64,000 nt of DNA from Bacteroidales bacterium (GCA_022653675.1 JALCST010000009.1:1-64000), one strand, 5' to 3'; shown: positions 34,447-43,400, numbered from the stretch's first letter. A program made the numbers and translations. Notes: generated from the letters alone by a model not told the origin.

Positions 34447-36981
34447 ATGGAGAACAGAAATCTGGAAAACCAGAACCAGGAATATTACGAAAACAGGAAT
34501 GCTTCCCAGGAAGACGGTGTTTCTTTCGCGGACGTATGGGCCGTTGTCAGGAGGAACCTATGGTGGTTCGTACTGTCGGTTTTTGTCTGCCTTGTCGTAG
34601 GTTATCTTATAGTAAGGACGACGCCGAAACGCTATTCGCGAAGTGCTACTGTAATGATCAAGGATGAAAAAAGCGGAGGTTCGGCTAACAGCGAATCGTC
34701 CGCTTTCCAGGATATATTCACGTTGGGCAATGTCTCCGCCGAGAACGAACTCGGTTTCTTCAAGAGCAAGAGGCTCATGGGCATAGTTTCCGAAAGGCTC
34801 GGGCTGGACAAGAGCTACAGGTACCAGAACAAGCTGCGCAGGACGGAACTGTACACCTCTTCTCCCGTGAACGTCACGTTGTTCGATGCCGAGCCGAACG
34901 AAACGATGGGCTTCACCGCCGTCATATTGGATAGCGGCAAGGTCAGGATCAAGGATATGCACCTCGGAGGCAAGTCTGTGAAAGGGGAGATCATTGCACG
35001 CGAGGGCGATACTCTGTCCACTCCGTTAGGAAGGCTTATGCTTGGGGCGACACTTTTCATGAACGAAGGGTGGCTCGGGAAGGAGGTATTCTTCTCGAAG
35101 GGAAGCGAGAAGGTTGTTTCCGAGGCTTACAGTGCAAGACTCGACGCCTCGCTTGCCAAAAGTTCCTCCCTGATAACCCTTTCGCTCGAGGACGAGAATG
35201 CCAAAAGGGCGGAGGATGTGATCAATAAGCTGATATACGTTTACCAGGAGGATGCGATAGAAGACAAGAACAAGGTGGTTCTCAATACCGCGAAATTCGT
35301 GGACGAACACCTTGCAGCGATCGAGAGCGAACTCGGCGGGGTAGACGCACAGATAGAGACCTACAAGAAAGAGAATAAGCTGACGGACATAACATCCGAG
35401 ACATCCCTTTACATGCAGAGCTCTAACGACCTTAATAACCAGGGGCTCAGTGCCGAAAACCAGCTCAACATGGCGGAATACATACAGAACTATCTTGCCG
35501 ACAACAGCAAAACCAACGAATTGATACCGGCTGCCAGCGGCATAATAGACCAGGGTATCCAATCGCAGATAAACGATTACAACACTATGCTCCTGCGCAG
35601 GAACAATCTCGTGTCGAACAGCAGCGTCAACAACCCTCTCGTGCAGGATCTGAACAATTCCCTCGCTTCCATGCGCGCTTCTATAATAAAGGCGGTCGAC
35701 AATCAGGTGGAGGTTTTGAAGATACAGGTCAAAAACCTGAGGAAGAAGGAAAACGAGAATATGAGCAGGATCTCCTCGGTGCCTACCCAGCAGAAGAACG
35801 TGATAAGCATAGAGCGGCAGCAGAAGATCAAGGAGGAGCTTTACCTATATCTCCTGCAGAAGAAACAGGAAAACGAGTTGCAATACGCCATAAACGAGAG
35901 CAACTGTCGCATCGTCGATCCGGCCATGGGGTCGCAGAGCCCTGTGGCTCCGAAGAAGATGCAGATAATGCTCGTGGCATTGCTGATCGGCTTGGCGGTG
36001 CCTTCATTGTGGCTTTACTTCGCTTCTCTGCTCGATACGACCGTCAAGACTAAGAAGGAGATAAAGGCGGCGCTCAACGTTCCTTTCCTCGGGGAGATAC
36101 CTGAGGAGAAACGCAAGTTCGACAGGGACATCGTGGTTCGCGAAGGGAGCCGCGACGGTATATGCGAGGCTTTCAAGATAGTCCGCGACAATCTCGAGTT
36201 CATGGACAACAATGCTAAAAGCGGGGGCAAGGTCGTACAGATCACTTCATTCAATCCGGATGCCGGCAAATCCTTCGTCTCGGTCAACCTTGCGATGAGC
36301 ATGGCATTGGCCGGAAGCAAGGTCATCATGCTCGACCTCGACCTGCGTAAGGGTACCCTGAGAAAAAAGCTCGGTATACAGCACAGGCGGGGATTGTCGG
36401 AATACCTTAGCGGAAAGACCGACGATTTGACTCCCCTCGTGCATCAGGTACGTGACGGTAAAGAGGATTTGAGCCTTTATATAGTAACTTCAGGGGTACT
36501 GCCTCCGAATCCGGCCGAACTTCTGAAGGGCGACCGGCTTACAGAGCTGATTTCGAAGCTGAGGAATGATTACGACTACATTATAATTGATAATCCTCCT
36601 TATGGTACGGTTGTAGATGCGGCTCTCTGCGCCAAGCTTGCTGACCAGACGGTTTTCATCGTGCGTTCAGGGATGTTCGACAAGCGCCAGCTTCCTGATG
36701 TGCAGGAGTTGTACGATTCAGGCAAGCTTAACAATATGAGCGTACTGCTGAATGCCATAGACTTCAGGAAGGTGGGTTACGGTTATGGATACGGGTATTA
36801 CGGCCATTACGGCTATGGCCATTACGGTTACGGCTATGGTTATGGTTACGGTTATGGTTACGGTTATGGAAACGACGAGGGCAAAGGCTCCCGCAGGCAT
36901 CGCCGCAGTAAGAAGGATTCCGAAGTGGAAGATTCTGTCGGCGACGAATCGGGTTCAGGAAATGCGACTGTTTCGTCATAA
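34447..36981 (+). CDS. Wzc-like chain-length regulator and BY-kinase
   Basis: 844 aa from the ATG at 34447 (MENRNLEN); an earlier in-frame start at 34420 overlaps the previous gene. There are two Wzz-type transmembrane segments (about 40-60 and 510-530) around a long periplasmic coiled-coil region. The cytoplasmic BY-kinase domain follows, with Walker A NPDAGKS near 603-610, Walker A' VIMLDLDLRKG and Walker B YIIIDNPP. The tail is a striking tyrosine cluster: G-Y-G repeats at about 775-808, the sites of autophosphorylation that control polymer length. It works with the Wza-like channel and the following phosphatase. Confidence 0.93.
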   Translation: MENRNLENQNQEYYENRNASQEDGVSFADVWAVVRRNLWWFVLSVFVCLVVGYLIVRTTPKRYSRSATVMIKDEKSGGSANSESSAFQDIFTLGNVSAENELGFFKSKRLMGIVSERLGLDKSYRYQNKLRRTELYTSSPVNVTLFDAEPNETMGFTAVILDSGKVRIKDMHLGGKSVKGEIIAREGDTLSTPLGRLMLGATLFMNEGWLGKEVFFSKGSEKVVSEAYSARLDASLAKSSSLITLSLEDENAKRAEDVINKLIYVYQEDAIEDKNKVVLNTAKFVDEHLAAIESELGGVDAQIETYKKENKLTDITSETSLYMQSSNDLNNQGLSAENQLNMAEYIQNYLADNSKTNELIPAASGIIDQGIQSQINDYNTMLLRRNNLVSNSSVNNPLVQDLNNSLASMRASIIKAVDNQVEVLKIQVKNLRKKENENMSRISSVPTQQKNVISIERQQKIKEELYLYLLQKKQENELQYAINESNCRIVDPAMGSQSPVAPKKMQIMLVALLIGLAVPSLWLYFASLLDTTVKTKKEIKAALNVPFLGEIPEEKRKFDRDIVVREGSRDGICEAFKIVRDNLEFMDNNAKSGGKVVQITSFNPDAGKSFVSVNLAMSMALAGSKVIMLDLDLRKGTLRKKLGIQHRRGLSEYLSGKTDDLTPLVHQVRDGKEDLSLYIVTSGVLPPNPAELLKGDRLTELISKLRNDYDYIIIDNPPYGTVVDAALCAKLADQTVFIVRSGMFDKRQLPDVQELYDSGKLNNMSVLLNAIDFRKVGYGYGYGYYGHYGYGHYGYGYGYGYGYGYGYGNDEGKGSRRHRRSKKDSEVEDSVGDESGSGNATVSS
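36774..36870 (+). repeat. In-gene ggttatggttacggt tandem repeat (Tyr tail of Wzc-like kinase)
   Basis: Units of six bases (ggt/ggc-tay) repeat about 16 times and encode the (GY)n tail with two GHYGYG interruptions. Such repeats can gain or lose units by slippage in whole codon pairs, changing the number of phosphorylatable tyrosines without breaking the frame. Confidence 0.75.
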
Positions 36982-37693
36982 TAGGAAGTTATCGGAAAGC
37001 GGTTTTTTCAACGGCTTCTGCGATTGTCATTGTCATGTGCTCCCGGGAGTGGACGATGGCTTCGGAAAGAAGGAGGATTCCTTTGCGGCGCTGGATTACT
37101 TCGCCTCGATCGGGGTTGCGGATATGGTATTGACTCCGCATGTTATGGCTGAACTTTCCAATACGCGCGGTTCGCTGGAAAAGAGGTTCGAAGAGTTCCT
37201 ATCCTCATATTCCGGCGATGTCGGGCTCCGGCTTGGGGCGGAATACATGCTCGATTCCGGGTTCCCGGCGCATTTGAAGGAGGGACTGCTACAAATAGGG
37301 CAGGGAATGGTGCTGGTGGAGACTTCCTGCTTTTATCCGTTGAACAACGTGGCCGAAATGCTTTATGATGTGGCGACGGAAGGATATGTGCCTGTCATAG
37401 CCCATCCCGAGAGGTACAGGTACATGGAGCTTTGCGACTACGAGAGCATGAAAGACAAGGATTGCATGCTGCAGCTAAACCTGTTCTCATTGACAGGGGC
37501 TTACGGAAGGTTGGCATTGAAGAAGTCGCGGGATCTTTTGGAACGCGGCATGTATGATCTCGTCGGGACCGATGTTCACAGGCTGGATTCGTTTGTCCGG
37601 TGGGCGGGCATGCTTAAGGTGGATGATGCCGGCATGTCGGCATTGGAAAAGCTCAAGAACGCGGACGCGGAACTATTCCGCGATCCGAAGTAA
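36962..37693 (+). CDS. CpsB/YwqE-like PHP-family tyrosine phosphatase
   Basis: 243 aa from the ATG at 36962, overlapping the kinase gene by 20 nt. PHP-type metal motifs: CDCHCHVLPGVDDG at the N-terminus, LTPHVM, VIAHPERY and GTDVHRL. It removes phosphate from the Wzc-like kinase tail and so resets the export machine. Coupled to the kinase in the operon. The frame is open further upstream but only through the shadow of the tyrosine repeat. Confidence 0.92.
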   Translation: MRLFRHNRKLSESGFFNGFCDCHCHVLPGVDDGFGKKEDSFAALDYFASIGVADMVLTPHVMAELSNTRGSLEKRFEEFLSSYSGDVGLRLGAEYMLDSGFPAHLKEGLLQIGQGMVLVETSCFYPLNNVAEMLYDVATEGYVPVIAHPERYRYMELCDYESMKDKDCMLQLNLFSLTGAYGRLALKKSRDLLERGMYDLVGTDVHRLDSFVRWAGMLKVDDAGMSALEKLKNADAELFRDPK

Positions 37694-37726
37694 AATATAC
37701 TTTGAACAACTTTAATATTTTATGCG

Positions 37727-38218
37727 ATGAAAAAGATCATTTTGACTCTAACTCTGCTCTGCGCGCTTGTCGTTGCGGGCAATGCACAGCCTCGTGCGCT
37801 CGGCGTACGCCTGGGTTATGTCTCACAGGAACTTTCTTATCAGGAGACACTCTCTTCCAAGACTATGTTGGATATTACGGCCGGCCTCGGCGGAAATATC
37901 TGGAAATCTTCTGCCGCTTCGTGGCTGGATTTAACTGCGGCTTACGATTGGGTTTTCAATGCGGGCGACGTGTTTGACGTGTACCTTGGCCCTGCAGCGG
38001 GGGTAGGCTACGGCATCAGCAGCGCTTACTCAAGCGGAACAAAACGTATGCGCCTCAATGTCGGCGGGCAGCTCGGCATAGAGTGCAAGTGCAGTCCCCA
38101 TTTCGCGATCAGCCTGGATTACCGTCCGATGCTGAACCTATTGGGGAATAATGACAATGTAGCCCACGATATGGTCAGCTACTACAATGCAGCTATCGGA
38201 CTCAGATACAAATTCTAA
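37727..38218 (+). CDS. Small outer-membrane beta-barrel protein
   Basis: 163 aa. Signal peptide ending VAGNAQ (about 1-20). The rest alternates polar and apolar residues in eight or so strands and ends in an aromatic (YKF), as in small porin-like barrels. It lies 33 nt after the phosphatase and may be the last gene of that operon. Its 3' end overlaps the convergent M6 peptidase frame by 81 nt. Specific role unknown. Confidence 0.75.
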   Translation: MKKIILTLTLLCALVVAGNAQPRALGVRLGYVSQELSYQETLSSKTMLDITAGLGGNIWKSSAASWLDLTAAYDWVFNAGDVFDVYLGPAAGVGYGISSAYSSGTKRMRLNVGGQLGIECKCSPHFAISLDYRPMLNLLGNNDNVAHDMVSYYNAAIGLRYKF

Positions 38219-39430
38219 ATAATCTGTGGCCGAGTGTTTGTGTGGAGCCGGCTCCGTTTGTGCGGAGTCGGCTCTGCTCTTTTGAAAAATTCGTGGTTTG
38301 GAGACTGAAAATGCCACTGTACTGTCGGGGCAGTATGGGCCGCCGTACCTTATGAGGCTGTAGCATTGGTGCAGGTAATCGCCGTTGACTTCGTTTTTGT
38401 CCCAAAGTTCTGGGTTCGACACGTCTATGCGGTATACTAATATTCCCGAAGAGGGCAGGAAGGCGTCCCATCCGCACGTGGTCCTGTATTCTAGATAGTA
38501 ACTCTCGCCAGGAGTTTTCGTCTCGACTTTGCAGCAGTACCGGAGGGTCGTGTCTTCGACCGCTTCGCAAAGCGGAGCGAGTGCCATAGTGTCTCCCGGT
38601 TTCAGGACCTGTACCCGGATCCATCCAGCCATCTCCTTTTCCACACAGCTGTAGTTGCATGGCGTATGCTGTCCGTCGAGATAGTTGCCCCTGTCCATGA
38701 GGTCGAAACTTCCGGGAGTCATTCCGCTGCCGTTTTTCGTGTTATATACGTCGGGCAATCCGAGGATATGGCTGAATTCGTGGCAGAAGGTTCCGACTCC
38801 CGCAGACTCGAGGGAATCGGGCAGGTCCCTGTTCCCGGCGAGTTCGCAGGATATCGCGTATCTTCCGAAGGCTACGCCGGGGCGGACCGTAGTGGAATCT
38901 TGTTCCCCGGCCTTCGGCCATATGTATTCCGGATGTTTACGGTTGAACTGTTCCCCCCAGCCCGCATAGATGACATATACCATGTCGACTGTCCCGTCGC
39001 GGTTGTTGTCGTATCTTGAAAAATCCACCTTAGCAGGGCAGGCTTCCAATGCATCCGTAACGAGTTCTCCCGACCTCATGTCGTTTCCGGTGGAGTCGTT
39101 CTCTCCGTAATAACGGACGTCGTGAGGCAGGGTTACTGGTCCGATGATGTCGAAGGACGGCCGGAATTTCCCGCCTGAATTGTCCAGGAAATAAGTTCGG
39201 ACGCTTCCGTGCGATCCAGCGGCGGGACTGTTTACGGCATTGAGCAGGCTGTCGAATTCTTCCGCCGGGCTGTCGCAGTGGAATCCCATGTCGGGGAACG
39301 ATGCCAGAATGACAAGCCCGTTGAAATTCCCTATGGCATTCACCTTATGCTTTTGCAGGGATATGCCCGTAGAGAAGAAAAGGGCCATGGCAGTAAGCAG
39401 TGATGCCATCGTGCCGAAAGCCCTTTCCAT
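38138..39430 (-). CDS. M6-family zinc metallopeptidase
   Basis: 430 aa from the ATG at 39430 (MERAFG); an earlier TTG at 39451 overlaps the preceding stop. An N-terminal hydrophobic segment (signal or anchor) is followed by the M6 (immune-inhibitor-A-like) domain. Zinc site His217-Glu-x2-His221-x5-Asp (CHEFSHILGLPDVY), with FDLMDRGNY as the Met-turn-like motif. The last 50 or so residues are read through the convergent gene's terminator and 3' end, so the native C-terminus may have been extended. Third gene of an operon with an unknown protein and a cysteine peptidase. Probably secreted or periplasmic. Confidence 0.8.
   Translation of the reverse strand: MERAFGTMASLLTAMALFFSTGISLQKHKVNAIGNFNGLVILASFPDMGFHCDSPAEEFDSLLNAVNSPAAGSHGSVRTYFLDNSGGKFRPSFDIIGPVTLPHDVRYYGENDSTGNDMRSGELVTDALEACPAKVDFSRYDNNRDGTVDMVYVIYAGWGEQFNRKHPEYIWPKAGEQDSTTVRPGVAFGRYAISCELAGNRDLPDSLESAGVGTFCHEFSHILGLPDVYNTKNGSGMTPGSFDLMDRGNYLDGQHTPCNYSCVEKEMAGWIRVQVLKPGDTMALAPLCEAVEDTTLRYCCKVETKTPGESYYLEYRTTCGWDAFLPSSGILVYRIDVSNPELWDKNEVNGDYLHQCYSLIRYGGPYCPDSTVAFSVSKPRIFQKSRADSAQTEPAPHKHSATDYLEFVSESDSCIVVADHIVGYIVIIPQ
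38245..38280 (+). terminator. Terminator of exopolysaccharide/OMP operon
   Basis: GAGCCGGCTCC (38245-38255) pairs with GGAGTCGGCTC (38264-38274), 11 bp with one mismatch, followed by tgctcttttg. It lies inside the convergent M6 peptidase frame. Confidence 0.65.
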
Positions 39431-39447
39431 ATTTTTTCCGGAACCTT

Positions 39448-40191
39448 TCAACTCATTACCCCTATGGTTTTGGCATAGGCTTTTTTAGCATCGTCCGGGG
39501 TGTTGGCCTTGGCGATAGCCGGGTTGGAAGGGGCGTTCTTCGAGACGAAGATGTTGAATATTTCTGCTGCATCGTTCAGGAGTCTTTTCATCTCTTCTGG
39601 TGTAAAGTTAAGGGGTTCGAACTGTTTCTGGTACAGGTAAAGGAATGTCGCCAAATCGATTTGGGTGACATCTATAACCGACTTGACGGCTACTATTGCC
39701 GTTATGCGTTCCATCTTCTTGGTTATGCTTTCGGCGGTTACACCGTAGTACCACGACCGTACGTCGATCCTTACCGGGGAGAGGCCGTCGGTTCCGATGC
39801 AATACATGCCCCTGTCTTCCGTCATGGCTTCCGATTCCCCTAGGAATGTGCCCAACGTACTGGTTATGAGGTTTCCTATCCCTCCGATTATGCGTTTTTT
39901 GTCCCCAGACAGGAAATTGGTGAGGGAATCGCTGACGACGGTTCCTATGTTGCCGACTTCTGATTTGGAGAATGCGCGTACCTCGTAGGTGCTGCCAACT
40001 ATGAATGATATGGGAACTTTCTGGTTGGTCTCGTCCTTGCCGGCACTAAGAAGGTCCTTGTTTATCTCCTTCTCGAAAATGTCGGCCTTAGCCTTGCCCA
40101 ATTCCTCGAGGGCTTTTACGGCTTCTTTCTGTTCGGCCATCGCATTCGACGACTGGTCGAATTTGTTGATTACGTCTTTTACTTTCGACAT
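39448..40191 (-). CDS. Unknown protein in peptidase operon
   Basis: 247 aa, no family recognised. N-terminal 45 residues are helical and charged. Residues 95-120 contain a glycine-rich apolar stretch (IIGGIGNLITSTLGTFLG) that could insert in a membrane, and the rest is mixed. No signal peptide. It starts 18 nt after the cysteine peptidase and ends beside the M6 peptidase, so all three are co-transcribed. It might be a substrate, partner or pore-like component for the two peptidases; nothing in the sequence decides this. Confidence 0.65.
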   Translation of the reverse strand: MSKVKDVINKFDQSSNAMAEQKEAVKALEELGKAKADIFEKEINKDLLSAGKDETNQKVPISFIVGSTYEVRAFSKSEVGNIGTVVSDSLTNFLSGDKKRIIGGIGNLITSTLGTFLGESEAMTEDRGMYCIGTDGLSPVRIDVRSWYYGVTAESITKKMERITAIVAVKSVIDVTQIDLATFLYLYQKQFEPLNFTPEEMKRLLNDAAEIFNIFVSKNAPSNPAIAKANTPDDAKKAYAKTIGVMS

Positions 40192-40209
40192 GGTTTGATT
40201 TTTTTAATG

Positions 40210-40800
40210 TTAAATGACATCCAGTAAATTGCCCGAGACGGTGAGGTTAGCTCCGGCATAGAATTGGAACATGAATCCCGTCATCCCCGCAGGGTTCCCG
40301 TTCTGCTGCCTGTCGTTCATGGCCCCGATGTTCGGGTCGTAAAGGAAATGGTTTCCGTTGAAGGCTATGCAGGCTACCGCATGCCCGAAGGTGCTGTTGT
40401 TCCGATCTGTGAGCGTGATACGAAGGAGATGCATGGAAACTGCTGAATTTGTAATGAGGTTCGACAATGCCACCGCCGTCGCGAACCTGTTGCCGGCTGC
40501 CGCGTTGTTTGCGATCCTGTTCCCGTTTCTTGAAACGAGCATTATCACGTCGTTAAGGCTCAGGTTGTTGTTTCTATAGGACTGATGGTTCCGCTCGATC
40601 TGCTTCATGGTAACGGGATCCTTCATCTCGTGCCATACCTCGTTCGGGGAGCGGAGGGTGTTGGATGCCCAGTCAGCCAGCCATTGCGCGCACAGCGCGA
40701 AACATATTCCGTTCTGTACGCCGTTGACTTGAGAGTCCTTGAGAATGTCCGCCTGTGCGGATGCATCGTTCGGAGAATCCATGTATTGTGCTATATACAT
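40210..40800 (-). CDS. YopT/C58-like cysteine peptidase
   Basis: 196 aa from the ATG at 40800 (MYIAQYMDS); upstream in-frame starts run into unrelated sequence. Candidate catalytic residues are Cys33 in NGVQNGICFALCAQWL, His140 in FGHAVACIAF and Asp155 in HFLYDPNIG. The last block is close to the (F/Y)DPNxG signature of YopT/AvrPphB-type peptidases, which are often effectors that cleave host or target-cell proteins. No signal peptide. It heads the operon with the unknown protein and M6 peptidase and lies downstream of the double-LytTR regulator. Confidence 0.7.
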   Translation of the reverse strand: MYIAQYMDSPNDASAQADILKDSQVNGVQNGICFALCAQWLADWASNTLRSPNEVWHEMKDPVTMKQIERNHQSYRNNNLSLNDVIMLVSRNGNRIANNAAAGNRFATAVALSNLITNSAVSMHLLRITLTDRNNSTFGHAVACIAFNGNHFLYDPNIGAMNDRQQNGNPAGMTGFMFQFYAGANLTVSGNLLDVI

Positions 40801-40991
40801 ATGAATAGTCTTTTTTCCATACTCTGTTTGATATTGGGATTTTCTGGGTTTTTCCCTGCAGGCGCCTGCGGAACAAATGTAAATGCAGATTGCCCGGAGA
40901 GCGTAACGCATTTGACGCGTATGCTGTTTTTGGAGGCAAATACACCATTCGGAAAATACTTTTTCAGCAAAACGCCGCCGGAAGCGGCCGC

Positions 40992-41624
40992 TTAAATCAA
41001 GCCGGCATTTTTCATGGCAGAGAGGATTTCCGCACGTTTCCCTTTACCAACCGGGATCCTTTCGTTCCCAGCTATCAGAAAGGTACGCCTGCAAAGTGTG
41101 ACGTGCATCACGTTTATCGTCGTCCGCCTGTTCACCCTCACGAACCATTCGGAAGGGAGATACAGGGTGATCCTGCCCAGGGAGTAGGAGAGCAGGTACT
41201 CTTTCCCGTCCCTTAATATTATCCTGGTGTATGCCCGGGCCGATTTTGCAGATATTATTTCCGACACGTGATGTACGTGGTAACGTTTTCCGTCGTAGAT
41301 GAAAAGGTAATGCGATATGTTGGCTATCTTTCTTAGCCTGATGCTTCCGATGTAGCAGAACTGTTCCTCGAGGGCCCTGTATTCCCTTGAAATGACGAAG
41401 GGGGTGCCATTCAGTGGGTTGCCGGTGTAAAGCGTGTTCCCGTCGAATTCGGTCACATATCTCAGGTTCAGTATGGTATTTCGGTTGATCCTGTAGAAGT
41501 CCCCGTGGCGGAGATGCAGCATCAGTTCGCGGATACATGCCGGGGTGACCTTTAGAGAATGCCCGTCCGAATAAAATATGACATTTTCTACGACGTCTAT
41601 CCTGAAGATGTCGTCGTAGTGCAT
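40992..41624 (-). CDS. Tandem LytTR DNA-binding regulator
   Basis: 210 aa made of two LytTR domains and nothing else: about 1-85 (HGDFYRINRNTILNLRYVTE) and 115-205 (EWFVRVNRRTTINVMHVTLC). LytTR domains bind DNA and normally follow a response-regulator receiver; none is present here. A two-domain LytTR protein could bind a direct repeat alone. It lies 191 nt upstream of, and on the same strand as, the peptidase operon and is the likely regulator. Its start ATG at 41624 has only an ATG-free extension upstream. Confidence 0.8.
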   Translation of the reverse strand: MHYDDIFRIDVVENVIFYSDGHSLKVTPACIRELMLHLRHGDFYRINRNTILNLRYVTEFDGNTLYTGNPLNGTPFVISREYRALEEQFCYIGSIRLRKIANISHYLFIYDGKRYHVHHVSEIISAKSARAYTRIILRDGKEYLLSYSLGRITLYLPSEWFVRVNRRTTINVMHVTLCRRTFLIAGNERIPVGKGKRAEILSAMKNAGLI

Positions 41625-41882
41625 ATCAACCCGAGGATAGCTTTCGTTTTCCCGAGTTTTTCGAAGTCCGTTACGGTTTTCCTCTGCTCCGGCGTCAGGC
41701 AGGACGGCTGGTCGAGGATATCCTTTATTTTTGACTTGATATTATGTTTTTTGTTATTCAAATATATGCATAAAATTTAAAATAGTAAGTGTTTAGTGCG
41801 ATTTCTTGATTACACTGATCGGTTCCTTACTTAGGTTGCGCTTGTCAAAAAATCGTATATTTACGGTATAATAATCAAAGAT

Positions 41883-42218
41883 ATGGGTAAATTTTTCGAA
41901 GATTCGATAATCGATTGTATTACGTCGGTAATGATGTATTTGCTGATAGGGTTTCTGATCGTCCGGTCCAAAACGGTTTTGTATGTCATCGGAGCTCTCC
42001 TTGTGGTTTGCGTGCTGGCATTGATTGTCAGGGGCGTTATTTTAAGTAAGAAAAAAGCCGTTTGCAGGAAGGGCATAGATGTGCGGTTTGCGGGTTTTAT
42101 GTTCCTGTTGGCCGTAATCTCTTTTAACCGTTCGCTTTTCTGGCTTGCCGGGGTGGCCATGCTTCTGTCATTGGTCTCGGCTGCGGTTGAAGTTTCCCTT
42201 TTCAAAACCAGGGCCTGA
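41883..42218 (+). CDS. Small integral membrane protein
   Basis: 111 aa with about four apolar helices (20-35, 38-54, 70-84, 86-102) and no charged core. No family recognised. The next gene, 31 nt on, encodes a tiny lipoprotein, and the two may be co-transcribed. Confidence 0.6.
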   Translation: MGKFFEDSIIDCITSVMMYLLIGFLIVRSKTVLYVIGALLVVCVLALIVRGVILSKKKAVCRKGIDVRFAGFMFLLAVISFNRSLFWLAGVAMLLSLVSAAVEVSLFKTRA

Positions 42219-42249
42219 ACATTTCCGTAGTCAATTACTCTTGGTTTTT

Positions 42250-42333
42250 ATGAGAAAATCCGTTTTGTATGTGGTAATTGTGATGGTTGCAGCTACTTTG
42301 GCGGGCTGCGGTGTGGACTGGCCAAATATGTGA
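42250..42333 (+). CDS. 27-aa lipoprotein peptide
   Basis: A complete small gene: MRKSVLYVVIVMVAATLAGC, then GVDWPNM and stop. It has two positive charges, an apolar stretch and a textbook lipobox (LAGC), leaving a 8-residue lipidated peptide after processing. The size resembles entericidin or lysis-type peptides, but no sequence match is claimed. It lies just downstream of the small membrane protein. Confidence 0.55.
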   Translation: MRKSVLYVVIVMVAATLAGCGVDWPNM

Positions 42334-42387
42334 TTTTGGAATTGAAGGTCAGGTGACTGTCCTCCGGTTGGGCCTCCCGGTTCGGGG

Positions 42388-43314
42388 TTACCTGTTCATT
42401 TTTCGGTAGGCGGTGGGGGACAGGCCGACGTGGCGTTTGAAGAATTTGCTGAAGGTGGCGAGGTCGGGATAGTTCAGCATTTCGGCTATCCGTTGGACGC
42501 TTATGTTAGGTTGTCGTAGCAGGACGATCGCTTCGCTTACGATGGCGTTCGCTATCATGTTCTTTACGGGCAGATTGTAGGATTCCTTTACGACTTTGTT
42601 GAGATATTGCCGGGTCAGGCAGAGTTGGCCGGCATAGAAGGAGACTTCATGTTCCTTTCTGACATATTGCGTCAGCAGGGTCACGAAGTTCCTGCAGATT
42701 TCCTCCCTGCGGTTCGCCTTTTCGTTCCCGGGCTCCAGCCGCCTCTTGCCGTAAATCAGGTTCAGGGTTTCCAGGTATAGTTCCAATGCCGACAAATTGA
42801 TGATCTGATGCTGATAACGGTGTCCTTTGCGCAAGAAGTTGTTTTCCAGCCTACGGAATCCGTCGATCATCAGCCCGAATTCGTCCGGCGACATGGTGTA
42901 GCACGATTTTTCGGTAAATTGCCCTACGTCGTTGGGAAGGTTCAACTGGATCATGGATTTGTTGTCGTCGAGAAACGATTTCTGAAGGGCGATAAGATAG
43001 CCGTTGAAATCGGGGCTCATCTGCATGTCGTAAACGGACATGTGGGGAGGTATTTCGATAAGGTTGTTCTTGCCCGGGGAGCAATGGACCAACCTGAAGT
43101 CGATGTTCAGGTTTATAGATCCCTTCTCCACGATGATATAGACCAGCAATACCTCGAAAAGCGGTTTTCTGACCCTTCTCTCCGGGAACATGAAATTCTC
43201 GGTATCCAAATGGACAAAGAGGATACCCTTGTCCCTATGGATCTGCTTGAACAGTTCGCCGAGGTTGTCCTCTGTGTATTTTACCAGCGGGTCTCTTGTC
43301 GGTTCCATGGTCAT
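42388..43314 (-). CDS. AraC-family transcriptional regulator of RND operon
   Basis: 308 aa from the ATG at 43314 (MTMEPTRD). A longer frame from TTG at 43365 starts inside a palindromic operator and is unlikely. An N-terminal cupin-like ligand domain is followed by the C-terminal pair of helix-turn-helix motifs at about 210-305 (QRIAEMLNYPDLATFSKFFK then RHVGLSPTAYRK). It is divergent from the efflux operon and probably activates it. Ligand unknown. Confidence 0.9.
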   Translation of the reverse strand: MTMEPTRDPLVKYTEDNLGELFKQIHRDKGILFVHLDTENFMFPERRVRKPLFEVLLVYIIVEKGSINLNIDFRLVHCSPGKNNLIEIPPHMSVYDMQMSPDFNGYLIALQKSFLDDNKSMIQLNLPNDVGQFTEKSCYTMSPDEFGLMIDGFRRLENNFLRKGHRYQHQIINLSALELYLETLNLIYGKRRLEPGNEKANRREEICRNFVTLLTQYVRKEHEVSFYAGQLCLTRQYLNKVVKESYNLPVKNMIANAIVSEAIVLLRQPNISVQRIAEMLNYPDLATFSKFFKRHVGLSPTAYRKMNR

Positions 43315-43359
43315 GGAATATTTACGTTTGGAAAGCAAAATAGGCAAAATGTTCCATAA

Positions 43360-43400
43360 TGACAAATTATGTCATCATCGAGACATTTTTCATTCTGTCA
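43360..43400. promoter_or_regulatory. TGACA-type operator between araC-like gene and RND operon
   Basis: TGACA-AATTA-TGTCA (43360-43374) is a perfect 5-bp inverted repeat. Further half sites (agaca near 43381, TGTCA at 43396-43400) follow within the 139-bp divergent spacer. A GAACTTTG near-match to the -7 box lies at about 43408. Confidence 0.5.

Noticed and set aside
33606-38218. Full capsule or O-antigen locus
   Set aside because: No glycosyltransferase, flippase or polymerase gene follows; the next genes are convergent peptidases.
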